Below, one piece after another: positions 1 through 4,900 of a stretch of DNA of 5,079 nucleotides (position 1 is its first letter; each line of letters begins with the position of its first letter). Both the position numbers and the translations under genes were made by a program. The notes beneath the pieces were generated by a model. It worked only from the letters and a program-made list of their open reading frames with translations, searched no databases and was not told the origin of the DNA. This DNA is from Candidatus Saccharimonadales bacterium. Its GTDB lineage: Bacteria; Patescibacteriota; Saccharimonadia; UBA4664; SCTI01. The DNA lies in NCBI GenBank assembly GCA_030150485.1, contig JASLFZ010000023.1, positions 1-5,079 on the forward strand, given 5' to 3'.

Positions 1-38
1 ATCAATTCTAACTGCGGAGGGTGAGAAAGTGACGCCGC

Positions 39-797
39 TTGAATATCCTTCGCTGGCTCAGCGCTAGCCTGGCACTGCTAGGTTTCGCCCACCTGCCAAC
101 CCCTACAACCAATACCATACCGACCGCACCCAGCGTGCAGCTGGTGCTTGATACCCGCTCAGCGGCAGGCGTTGTAGCCGTACCCAGCGCCCCAACCGAT
201 TTTGCGGCGCTCCTGCATGCCACTCCGGCGCTAAAGACCATAGCGACCACCCCTCAAGCTCCTACCACTGTGCACACAACCGCAGCAACCGCCCCCACCT
301 ACTCCATCAACTGGGCGGCTACCACGCCCGCTTATGCGCAAGGCTCCTTGCTCGGCGGTCTGGCATGTGCACCCACCGCGCTCGCCATGATCACCGCCCA
401 CTTCCATGCCGTTAACCCAAGCGTGGGCGCCCAAACCCCGGCTCAGTTCGTCGCCAACCTCCAACCCGGCGAGTTCATTGCTGGCGAAGGCGTGCCTTAC
501 ACGGCGCTGGCCCGCCAACTGGTAGCTCTCGGCTACACCCAAGTTTCCGGCAATACCGGCAACACGCTCGCCAGCCTGCGCGCCGATCTTGCGGGTGGCC
601 CCGTCATCGTTACCGCCGGTGCCGATACGCTCGGCCGACCCGGCTCCCACTCCCTGGTTGTGGTCGCCGTCTCAAACGACGCCAGTACCGTCATCCTCAA
701 CGATCCCGCCACCGGGACCCAAACCACCCTTTCGTGGGCTACCTTTGCGCACCTCTGGGCTGGTGGCAACAACGGCATTTTAATCGTACGGCCGTAA
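39..797 (+). CDS. Exported C39-like (peptidase C39_2 type) cysteine peptidase
   Basis: The 252-residue protein starts with a short hydrophobic segment (residues 5-20) that reads as a signal peptide or signal anchor. A Thr/Ala/Pro-rich, low-complexity stretch follows (about 20-87), then a C39-like papain-fold domain (about 88-252). The only cysteine is C110, in ACAPTALAMI, which resembles the family's catalytic 'CGPAALAM' helix. Q101 is a possible oxyanion residue, H204 sits in GSHSLVVVAV, and D222 follows in VILNDP, giving the expected Cys-His-Asp order. C39-like enzymes cleave peptides outside the cytoplasm or at the membrane. No ABC transporter is fused or adjacent, so a bacteriocin-leader role is not indicated, and the linker suggests action at or outside the cell surface. 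The start is uncertain. TTG at 39 is the first possible start after an in-frame TGA at 30-32, but GGAGG (16-20) is better spaced for a GTG at 29 in another frame. The substrate is unknown. Confidence 0.85.
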   Translation: MNILRWLSASLALLGFAHLPTPTTNTIPTAPSVQLVLDTRSAAGVVAVPSAPTDFAALLHATPALKTIATTPQAPTTVHTTAATAPTYSINWAATTPAYAQGSLLGGLACAPTALAMITAHFHAVNPSVGAQTPAQFVANLQPGEFIAGEGVPYTALARQLVALGYTQVSGNTGNTLASLRADLAGGPVIVTAGADTLGRPGSHSLVVVAVSNDASTVILNDPATGTQTTLSWATFAHLWAGGNNGILIVRP

Positions 798-813
798 ACG
801 CCGACTTTCTAGA

Positions 814-819
814 TATAAT
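814..819 (+). promoter_or_regulatory. Candidate -10 box upstream of the 121-aa gene
   Basis: A perfect TATAAT lies in the 73-bp gap between the peptidase gene and the next gene, 51 bp before that gene's ATG. No recognisable -35 hexamer lies 16-18 bp upstream and there is no TG extension, so this is a candidate only. Confidence 0.35.
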
Positions 820-870
820 TGCATCAGGTATAGCGAAGTAGCTCTTGAAAACCACCACCGAGGTATCAAT

Positions 871-1236
871 ATGGCTAAGGTTACTGAGGTTACACTCGCC
901 CAGTTGGGCAGTCGCAAGCGGAGCGAGGGAGATGCTCTCGCGATTCTTCTCTGTAAAGAGCCCCACATTGAGCTGGTAGGGCCAAGGAGTTTCCGGCTGG
1001 ACGATGGCTTCAAGGATAAGGGGCCATGGCTCGATACCAACCTCCCCCGTACCACCCACGGACGCGATACGCTGTGGCTGCTCGGCCGTCATATCGTTCG
1101 ATATGAAATGCTCACCTGGGCCTGTACCCCTACCCTCCACGCCTATTCCTACCCCACCTCTAAGGCAGCCCTAGAGGCCTTCGCGGCCTTGCGAGATGCC
1201 TCCGAGACATTCCAGCGCATGCTCAGGCTCAAGTGA
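871..1236 (+). CDS. Hypothetical protein, 121 aa
   Basis: I do not recognise this family. The ATG at 871 is preceded by GAGG (860-863) at a 7-nt spacing, and a TATAAT lies 51 bp upstream, so it may have its own promoter. The protein has no signal peptide and no membrane segment. Two cysteines (in LLCKEP and TWACTP) are too few to suggest a zinc site. The middle (about residues 30-80) is rich in charged residues, Gly and Pro, and the C-terminal 30 residues look helical, with alternating Ala/Leu and charged residues. It follows the C39-like peptidase on the same strand after 73 bp, so co-transcription is possible. Its 3' end faces the membrane-protein gene, with 33 bp between the stops. A soluble cytoplasmic protein is the only supported inference. 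Open frames on the other strand here lack comparable start signals. Confidence 0.7.
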   Translation: MAKVTEVTLAQLGSRKRSEGDALAILLCKEPHIELVGPRSFRLDDGFKDKGPWLDTNLPRTTHGRDTLWLLGRHIVRYEMLTWACTPTLHAYSYPTSKAALEAFAALRDASETFQRMLRLK

Positions 1237-1269
1237 ACATCAAGACTGCACGAGCAATTATCGCAGCGC

Positions 1270-1557
1270 TCATCTATTATTACTGGAGTTAACAGACCGA
1301 CCGAGCGACGCGACGCCTGCTAGGACTACCCCTACGCCGATGCCAATTATTCTCGTCGAACCATACAAAAATGATGCCCCAATGAGTACGCCTAGGCTTA
1401 CTCCGGCCAGAACTCTCGCTATCGGGGAGCGGGTCGCACCTTCAGCATCCCACTTCTTTCTCATATTTGCATCATGCACCCAACGCAACGTGCCTAGGCC
1501 AACCACAGCTATAACGAGAAGAATCGTAGTTGCATTAGAGCTACTGAGTAACGCCAT
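1270..1557 (-). CDS. Small membrane protein with three predicted helices, 95 aa
   Basis: The family is not recognised. Three hydrophobic segments are visible at about residues 9-27, 47-66 and 69-87. The first and second are joined by a strongly basic loop containing R25, R33, K34, K35, R43 and R48. By the positive-inside rule this loop is cytoplasmic, which puts the N-terminus outside; the short turn between helices 2 and 3 lies outside and the C-terminus (R87 onward) inside. Gly residues in segments 2 and 3 (GVSLGVLIG, IGIGVGVVLAG) suggest close helix packing. The start is ATG (1555-1557); only a purine-rich GAAGAG precedes it, so the SD is weak. The gene converges with the 121-aa gene on its left and is divergent from the HARE-HTH gene on its right. 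If the 11-nt tRNA-end repeat at 1592 is an integration junction, this gene lies just outside the element. Confidence 0.6.
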   Translation of the reverse strand: MALLSSSNATTILLVIAVVGLGTLRWVHDANMRKKWDAEGATRSPIARVLAGVSLGVLIGASFLYGSTRIIGIGVGVVLAGVASLGRSVNSSNNR

Positions 1558-1570
1558 TCTCTTCTACCCA

Positions 1571-1597
1571 CCACCATTAACTATTAATACTTGGTGG
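1571..1597. repeat. Inverted repeat CCACCA-N15-TGGTGG
   Basis: Six-base arms at 1571-1576 and 1592-1597 flank an AT-rich centre that contains the palindrome TATTAATA (1582-1589). It lies between the divergent membrane-protein and HARE-HTH genes. The right arm is also the start of the 11-nt tRNA-end repeat. It could be an operator or part of a recombination site; the sequence does not decide between them. Confidence 0.35.
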
Positions 1598-1926
1598 AGC
1601 TAATAGGTGCCCTATCGAACCCCCAGGTTCAGGACCGCCTAAGACAATTGTCCACAAAGCTAGACGAGATAGCAAGCAGCGAGCCACAACACTATCTGTC
1701 GACCTTCAAGCGCCAGCGCCCGGCGCGGGCTGTAGCCGATGCCATCGCCAAAGCCCTAGTCGAAGTCGGAGGGCCAATGCGGATGCATGAGATCCATACG
1801 GCCGTTGAAGCTTTGATCGGCCAGCCGGTGCCCCGATCGACGATCAAGAGCTGCCTCCTGAACAACTCCGGCGTAGGTCGGCGCTTCGTGCGACTGGCGC
1901 GGGGACGGTATGGGCTAGCTACTTGA
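1591..1926 (+). CDS. HARE-HTH (winged-helix) domain protein, possibly a 5'-truncated remnant
   Basis: The product is at most 111 residues. Residues 45-110 match the HARE-HTH / winged-helix pattern: a first helix (AVADAIAKALVEVG), a GPMRMHEIHTAVEAL segment, a recognition-helix region (VPRSTIKSCLLNN), and a closing wing with RRFVRLARGRYGL. In bacteria such domains are known as DNA-binding parts of restriction-modification and related DNA-processing proteins, often fused to a catalytic domain. No catalytic domain is present here. The N-terminal 40 residues look helical. The start is weak: an in-frame TAA lies at 1585-1587, so the only early options are TTG 1591 or GTG 1594, and neither has an SD. 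This abrupt beginning coincides with the 11-nt repeat of the tRNA 3' end, so the gene may be the tail of a longer one cut by integration. Its 3' end overlaps the convergent 96-aa gene by 8 bp. Confidence 0.65.
   Translation: MVELIGALSNPQVQDRLRQLSTKLDEIASSEPQHYLSTFKRQRPARAVADAIAKALVEVGGPMRMHEIHTAVEALIGQPVPRSTIKSCLLNNSGVGRRFVRLARGRYGLAT
1592..1602 (-). repeat. 11-nt direct repeat of the tRNA-Ala 3' end (candidate attachment-site remnant)
   Basis: Read on the minus strand this is TAGCTCCACCA, identical to the last 11 nt of the tRNA-Ala gene at 4264-4274. It covers exactly the 3' acceptor strand, the discriminator base and CCA. Both copies have the same orientation, as expected for the two ends of an element integrated at a tRNA 3' end. 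The identity stops after 11 nt on both sides, so chance is not excluded. Confidence 0.4.
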
Positions 1927-2209
1927 TCTTGAGGCTACCGGAAGATTTGTCAGGGATTTCCCAGTACGGTGGCACCATCCGCACCAGCCACGCCGCTGTA
2001 GACTCCGACTCCTCAAGGCTATTAGCCTTAGTATCGATAAGGCCCAAAACGTCATAGATCGCTTGCCGAATGATCTGGTTGAGTTCCTTCATCTGAGTAT
2101 CACTGAGGTGCTCGACGTGGAAATCCTCCATGCTATTGCGAACATGCATTGCAATCAGCACCGTGAGCTGCTGCCGAAACGGTAGTTTTTCGTAGTCAGC
2201 AAATTTCAC
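1919..2209 (-). CDS. Conserved small protein of unknown function, about 96 aa
   Basis: A soluble, mostly helical protein. The segment around LPFRQQLTVLIAMHVRNSMEDFH and then EHLSDTQMKELN through IIRQAIYDVL looks like a conserved small-protein family found in many bacteria, but I cannot name it or give a function. The C-terminal 35 residues are less ordered and end in Lys-rich SGSLKIK. I place the start at GTG 2207-2209, because GGAG lies 5 nt upstream. A GTG six codons further out (2225-2227) would give 102 residues, but a plausible promoter (-10 TACAAT at 2232-2237) would start transcription at about that position. The gene is divergent from the RES-domain gene across about 140-160 bp, so the two may share regulation. 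It converges with the HARE-HTH gene, overlapping it by 8 bp at the stops. Confidence 0.75.
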   Translation of the reverse strand: MKFADYEKLPFRQQLTVLIAMHVRNSMEDFHVEHLSDTQMKELNQIIRQAIYDVLGLIDTKANSLEESESTAAWLVRMVPPYWEIPDKSSGSLKIK

Positions 2210-2231
2210 ACCGGCTCCATTTATCACTACT

Positions 2232-2259
2232 ATTGTACCCCAGACTTACTGTCGCCCAA
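2232..2259 (-). promoter_or_regulatory. Candidate promoter of the 96-aa gene
   Basis: On the minus strand, TTGGGC (complement of 2254-2259) is followed after 16 bp by TACAAT (complement of 2232-2237). Transcription would begin near 2225, just upstream of the GTG start preferred here (2209). The -35 is only a partial match. Confidence 0.4.
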
Positions 2260-2354
2260 CGCCCGATTGTGCAACGCAACCGGACACTCATGACGACCGA
2301 TTTGCCCCACAGAGTAATGGTCCGGTATTGCTCGTGCTTATCGCCAAGTGGGGA

Positions 2355-2367
2355 GTTACACTGTAAC
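2355..2367. promoter_or_regulatory. 13-bp perfect palindrome just upstream of the RES gene (candidate operator)
   Basis: GTTACA-C-TGTAAC has perfect 6-bp arms around one central base. It ends one base before the preferred ATG (2369) and overlaps the last base of the only SD-like run (GGGGAG, 2350-2355). A repressor bound here could block transcription or translation start of the toxin-family gene. The site is recognised by symmetry only; no matching regulator is identified in the window. Confidence 0.5.
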
Positions 2368-2368
2368 T

Positions 2369-3304
2369 ATGAGCCATCCGTCGGAAGATAATCCTCCCAC
2401 CCCTGACCTCGCGACAGTGCGCCGCGCACTGGCCGAAATAGATCTGCGCAATGCAACGCACAATGAAATCATGACAATCGTGCAACCGCTTTTTGTAGGC
2501 TTGCTGGCAACAGCGATCTCTCTTGAGCCACCACAGATGCTCTACCGAGCGCGAGTGGCCAGTCGTCAACCTTCAACCCTCAGTGAGCTGTGGTACCCAC
2601 CAGAGAAAGACGCCCGGGCTAATCGTGCCAACCGCCCCGGGCAACCGATCCTGTACTGTGCAGTTGGTGCTATCGAGCCTGTCTTTTTCGAGTTGCGGAA
2701 TCTAACGGTAGGAAGCCATGTGACAGTACTCTGGGTAAGACTCACTCGCAGTCTGATTCTCCAAAACGTTGGCTATCAACCCGAGAACCTCAAGAAACTA
2801 GGCTCCCAGCGAACCGAGCGCCCGCCACACGCCCCTATAATCGAAGATCACCGCTCCGCCGAGATTCACCATCTGCTTGGAGACCTATTCACAGAGGCAG
2901 TACCCGCTGACGAGGAGTGGCGATACAAGGTTACGACCGTTGTAGCTGAGCGGCTTCTCGGAGAGAATGAGACGCCGATCGGAGGCATCATGTACCCCAC
3001 AGTTGCTATGCAGGCAAATGCAGATAATGTGGCGATCCGTCGGAGCTTTGCGGATACCGGCCTGGAATTCGTACGCGCCGAGTATCGACGCGTTACCGCA
3101 ATCCATGGCCCGCTTACCCTCGAAACGGATACGGTGGATGTAGCAAACTCGGTGCAAGACGGGGTGCTAGTGTGGCAGGGTGGGAAGGAGGAGTGGACAG
3201 TCGCTGGACGCACGGAACTCGCTATGACTGCCGAGGACAATCGCTGGGTCGCCCGCGACCAGCACGGCAATATCGTGCCGCCAGACCCGCCAAGGGTCTC
3301 TTAG
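2369..3304 (+). CDS. RES-domain protein (predicted NAD+ hydrolase/phosphorylase toxin family)
   Basis: The 311-residue protein carries a RES domain at about residues 57-240: MLYRARVA (R60, R62), RANRANRPGQPILYCA (Y96), an AIEPVFFELR helix (E103, E109), and IGGIMYPTVA...ADNVAIR (Y209, N220). In characterised RES toxins, conserved Arg, Tyr and Glu residues form an ADP-ribosyltransferase-like site that degrades NAD+. The equivalents here are probably R60 or R62, Y96 and E103 or E109. The protein is longer than classical RES toxins (about 150-230 aa), with about 55 extra N-terminal residues and a 70-residue C-terminal extension. The usual Xre-type antitoxin is absent on both sides; the nearest gene is the divergent 96-aa protein. 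I chose ATG 2369, with GGGGAG 13 nt upstream, over GTG 2348, which has no SD and would read through the palindrome. A toxin role is inferred from the family. Confidence 0.85.
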   Translation: MSHPSEDNPPTPDLATVRRALAEIDLRNATHNEIMTIVQPLFVGLLATAISLEPPQMLYRARVASRQPSTLSELWYPPEKDARANRANRPGQPILYCAVGAIEPVFFELRNLTVGSHVTVLWVRLTRSLILQNVGYQPENLKKLGSQRTERPPHAPIIEDHRSAEIHHLLGDLFTEAVPADEEWRYKVTTVVAERLLGENETPIGGIMYPTVAMQANADNVAIRRSFADTGLEFVRAEYRRVTAIHGPLTLETDTVDVANSVQDGVLVWQGGKEEWTVAGRTELAMTAEDNRWVARDQHGNIVPPDPPRVS

Positions 3305-3354
3305 CGCTCACAACGTACGCACCACAATTCGTTCAGCGTCGCCACGGTCTCGCT

Positions 3355-3540
3355 TTAATCTTTTTTCAGAGCGGCTCCCTGCTCCACGATGTCATAGGCC
3401 ATAGCGATGAGGGCAGCAGCTAGCTTGTCGGCATCAATCTCTGGCCGACGTTGACTCTGAATCTTGATAGCGCGGTTTTGCCTGTATGGCTGATCGCCAA
3501 ATGTTGGCGTTCTGCGGGCGGAATTTCTAGGCTTTGCCAA
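3355..3540 (-). CDS. Small basic hypothetical protein, 61 aa
   Basis: The TTG start (3538-3540) is well supported by AAGGGAG eight bases upstream, one of the better SD sites in the window. The N-terminal 32 residues are strongly basic, with many Arg and Lys and few hydrophobic residues, and look disordered. The C-terminal half (IDADKLAAALIAMAYDIVEQG) reads as one or two amphipathic helices, a plausible protein-binding part. I do not recognise the family. It is the second gene of a minus-strand pair, 17 bp after the stop of the 172-aa HEPN-like gene, so translation is probably coupled and the proteins may work together. Nucleic-acid binding by the basic tail, or an antitoxin or partner role, is possible but is inference from charge and context. 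It converges with the RES gene, with 50 bp between stops and no clear terminator hairpin. Confidence 0.65.
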   Translation of the reverse strand: MAKPRNSARRTPTFGDQPYRQNRAIKIQSQRRPEIDADKLAAALIAMAYDIVEQGAALKKD

Positions 3541-3557
3541 TAAAAGTACTCCCTTGC

Positions 3558-4076
3558 TTAAGCAATAACCGCTACACCACTAATATATGGGGGCAAGCCA
3601 TTCGGATACCTCCGCATAAACTGAGTGATGTTCGCCTGATAATGACTCGTCGCCTCTGCGCTAAGAAGCCAATCCTCAGCACTGGATACTAGATCATTTA
3701 CAAAAGTGCGCACATCTATGTTCAATGCATCTTCCAACACATTGTTATGCGCTGTTATTGCGGTGTGCCCGGTCGCGTTGGGCTCAATAAATAGTATTCG
3801 CGAGTAGCCGCCCTGATGAGGCTCAAGCCTGCCTTGGTGCAAGAGAGAGCAGCGTAGGCCATAGCAGTCCAGGCCGGTCAGGTGAGTGCCAGCTGCTCCC
3901 CTATACTTGTGCGCGACATAACGATCAAACCAATCTATGTACCGCGTTTTGTTAGCCAACCCATCACTTGAATCAAGCGCCGAACAGATATCTGGGATAA
4001 CTAGGGCACCGGAAAGCGATAGAAAATATAGATCAGTATTAGCTGCTCGGCGTATTTGATCAAAAAAGTCTTTCAC
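3558..4076 (-). CDS. Conserved hypothetical protein with HEPN-like R-x4-H motif, 172 aa
   Basis: A soluble, largely helical protein. Residues 70-82 (DCYGLRCSLLHQG) contain R75-x4-H80, which has the spacing and surroundings (a helix ending in H-x-G) of the catalytic R-x4-6-H motif of HEPN RNases. Other notable parts are the N-terminal helix (DFFDQIRRAANTDLYFLS), YIDWFDRYVAHKY (46-58), and LNIDVRTFVNDLVSSAEDWL (118-137). HEPN proteins often act as toxins or defence RNases, usually with a small partner gene. Here a 61-aa gene follows after 17 bp. The GTG start (4074-4076) is the first available one, since an in-frame TGA lies two codons upstream; the SD is weak (GAG only). The assignment rests on one motif; the protein could be an uncharacterised family that merely resembles HEPN. 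The gene begins 187 bp from the tRNA-Ala 3' end, inside the proposed island. Confidence 0.75.
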   Translation of the reverse strand: MKDFFDQIRRAANTDLYFLSLSGALVIPDICSALDSSDGLANKTRYIDWFDRYVAHKYRGAAGTHLTGLDCYGLRCSLLHQGRLEPHQGGYSRILFIEPNATGHTAITAHNNVLEDALNIDVRTFVNDLVSSAEDWLLSAEATSHYQANITQFMRRYPNGLPPYISGVAVIA

Positions 4077-4263
4077 ATCTCAAGTCTAACACGCAGCATA
4101 GCGGGCAGTTTTTGGACCAGGTGTGGCTTACCCATTGGGCATAAGCAGTAAACACCCTAGTTGGATTCAAACCCTTATTTCACCTGTACGATACGGAGTT
4201 GTAATTGTGTTTAAAGCCTGTTCGAACCCAAATACCAGGTTAGAATCATTCCAATAATTCCAA
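4077..4263. other. Non-coding gap between the HEPN-like gene and tRNA-Ala
   Basis: No gene is visible in these 187 bp. The gap should hold the promoter of the minus-strand HEPN-like gene, but I find only weak -10-like words. A stem-loop at 4126-4146 (GCTTA-CCC-ATT-GGG-CA-TAAGC) has no T-run. Two T-arm-like words occur: GGATTCAAACCCT (4163-4175), 12 of 13 bases identical to the tRNA-Ala T-arm at 4278-4290, and GTTCGAACCC (4220-4229). These may be tRNA debris from past integrations. Confidence 0.4.
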
Positions 4264-4340
<77 letters not shown>

Positions 4341-4355
4341 ATATTCAACCCGGTT

Positions 4356-4384
4356 ACGATACCAAATTCATCGCAGCCGCGCAA
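4356..4384 (-). promoter_or_regulatory. Promoter of tRNA-Ala
   Basis: On the minus strand, TTGCGC (-35, complement of 4379-4384) is followed after exactly 17 bp by TATCGT (-10, complement of 4356-4361). A TGG directly before the -10 gives an extended -10. The -10 ends 15 nt before the mature tRNA, which leaves a short leader of about 8 nt, as expected for a tRNA gene. Confidence 0.65.
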
Positions 4385-4458
4385 CCAGTCGGCCCGCGAA
4401 CCGCCTGTGCTCGTAATCGCGCGCTAGGGCGGCTAAACTAGCTTAAAAGGAGGACAGT

Positions 4459-4851
4459 ATGGCTAACTACAAAATCGTCAAAGTTGATGAGGTGCGCGAC
4501 GTACACGCCGACGGCCCCGATGAAATGCGCATGCTGCGAAATGATCTTGATTCCGAGCAAATTGCGCTGACCTACCGTCGCATTCCCGCCGGCCATCAAT
4601 CCGCCCACGGCCACACCCACTCAAAGCAGGATGAGGTGCTCTTCGTGTTTGCCGGCACGCTGCGCGTAAAGCTTGATGACGAGATTATCGAGGTTGGTCC
4701 CAAAACCGCGCTCAAGATCGCCCCGGAGGTCAAACGCGGCTACCACAATACTGGCACCGAGGACGTGGAGCTGATTATCGTTTCGCCGCAGGCCGAGTTC
4801 GTTGATGATAATGGCGGCCAGCCGGATCCCGACTGGTGGCCGGCCGAGTAG
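4459..4851 (+). CDS. Single-domain cupin protein, 130 aa
   Basis: A small cytoplasmic beta-barrel protein with one cupin domain (about residues 35-110). Cupin motif 1 is clear: H52-x-H54-x4-E59-x6-G66 within HGHTHSKQDEVLFVFAG. Motif 2 is reduced but keeps H96 (KRGYHNTG), so H52, H54, E59 and H96 can form the usual metal site. The N-terminal 35 residues (YKIVKVDEV...MRMLRNDLDSEQIALTYRRI) form the first strands, and the acidic tail ends in DPDWWPAE. Single-domain cupins include isomerases, dioxygenases and small-molecule binding proteins; nothing here fixes the substrate. The start is certain: AAAAGGAGG (4445-4453) lies 5 nt before the ATG. The gene is divergent from tRNA-Ala and appears to stand alone, closed by a strong terminator 6 bp after its stop. 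I see no convincing -10/-35 pair in the 118 bp upstream. Confidence 0.9.
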   Translation: MANYKIVKVDEVRDVHADGPDEMRMLRNDLDSEQIALTYRRIPAGHQSAHGHTHSKQDEVLFVFAGTLRVKLDDEIIEVGPKTALKIAPEVKRGYHNTGTEDVELIIVSPQAEFVDDNGGQPDPDWWPAE

Positions 4852-4857
4852 CCCATT

Positions 4858-4886
4858 AAAAAAGGACGCTTGCCGCGTCCTTTTTT
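4858..4886. terminator. Bidirectional rho-independent terminator
   Basis: A6-GGACGC-TTGCC-GCGTCC-T6: a GC-rich 6-bp stem with a 5-nt loop, flanked by A6 and T6, which act as T-runs for both strands. It lies between the stop of the cupin gene (4851) and the stop of the convergent minus-strand fragment (4901), so it probably ends both transcripts. Confidence 0.92.
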
Positions 4887-4900
4887 AGGTCTCGCCTAGC

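Noticed and set aside
231..650. Minus-strand open frame opposite the C39-like peptidase
   Set aside because: A Gly/Arg-rich shadow translation of a GC-rich gene with a clear catalytic domain on the plus strand.
739..1140. Long minus-strand open frame opposite the 121-aa gene
   Set aside because: It runs through the end of the peptidase gene and the intergenic -10 region, has no family resemblance, and lies opposite a frame with ATG plus GAGG.
1196..1603. Plus-strand open frame opposite the membrane protein
   Set aside because: Its start lies inside the end of the 121-aa gene, the product is low in order and Pro/Thr-rich, and the minus-strand frame gives three coherent membrane helices.
2866..3270. 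Minus-strand open frames within the RES gene
   Set aside because: Ser/Arg-rich shadow products opposite a well-matched RES domain.
4126..4146. Stem-loop considered as a terminator
   Set aside because: The stem is interrupted and no T-run follows on either strand; it also sits upstream of the minus-strand gene rather than at a gene end.
4434..4439. TAAACT considered as the -10 box of the cupin gene
   Set aside because: Transcription would start inside the SD sequence and there is no -35 at a proper distance.
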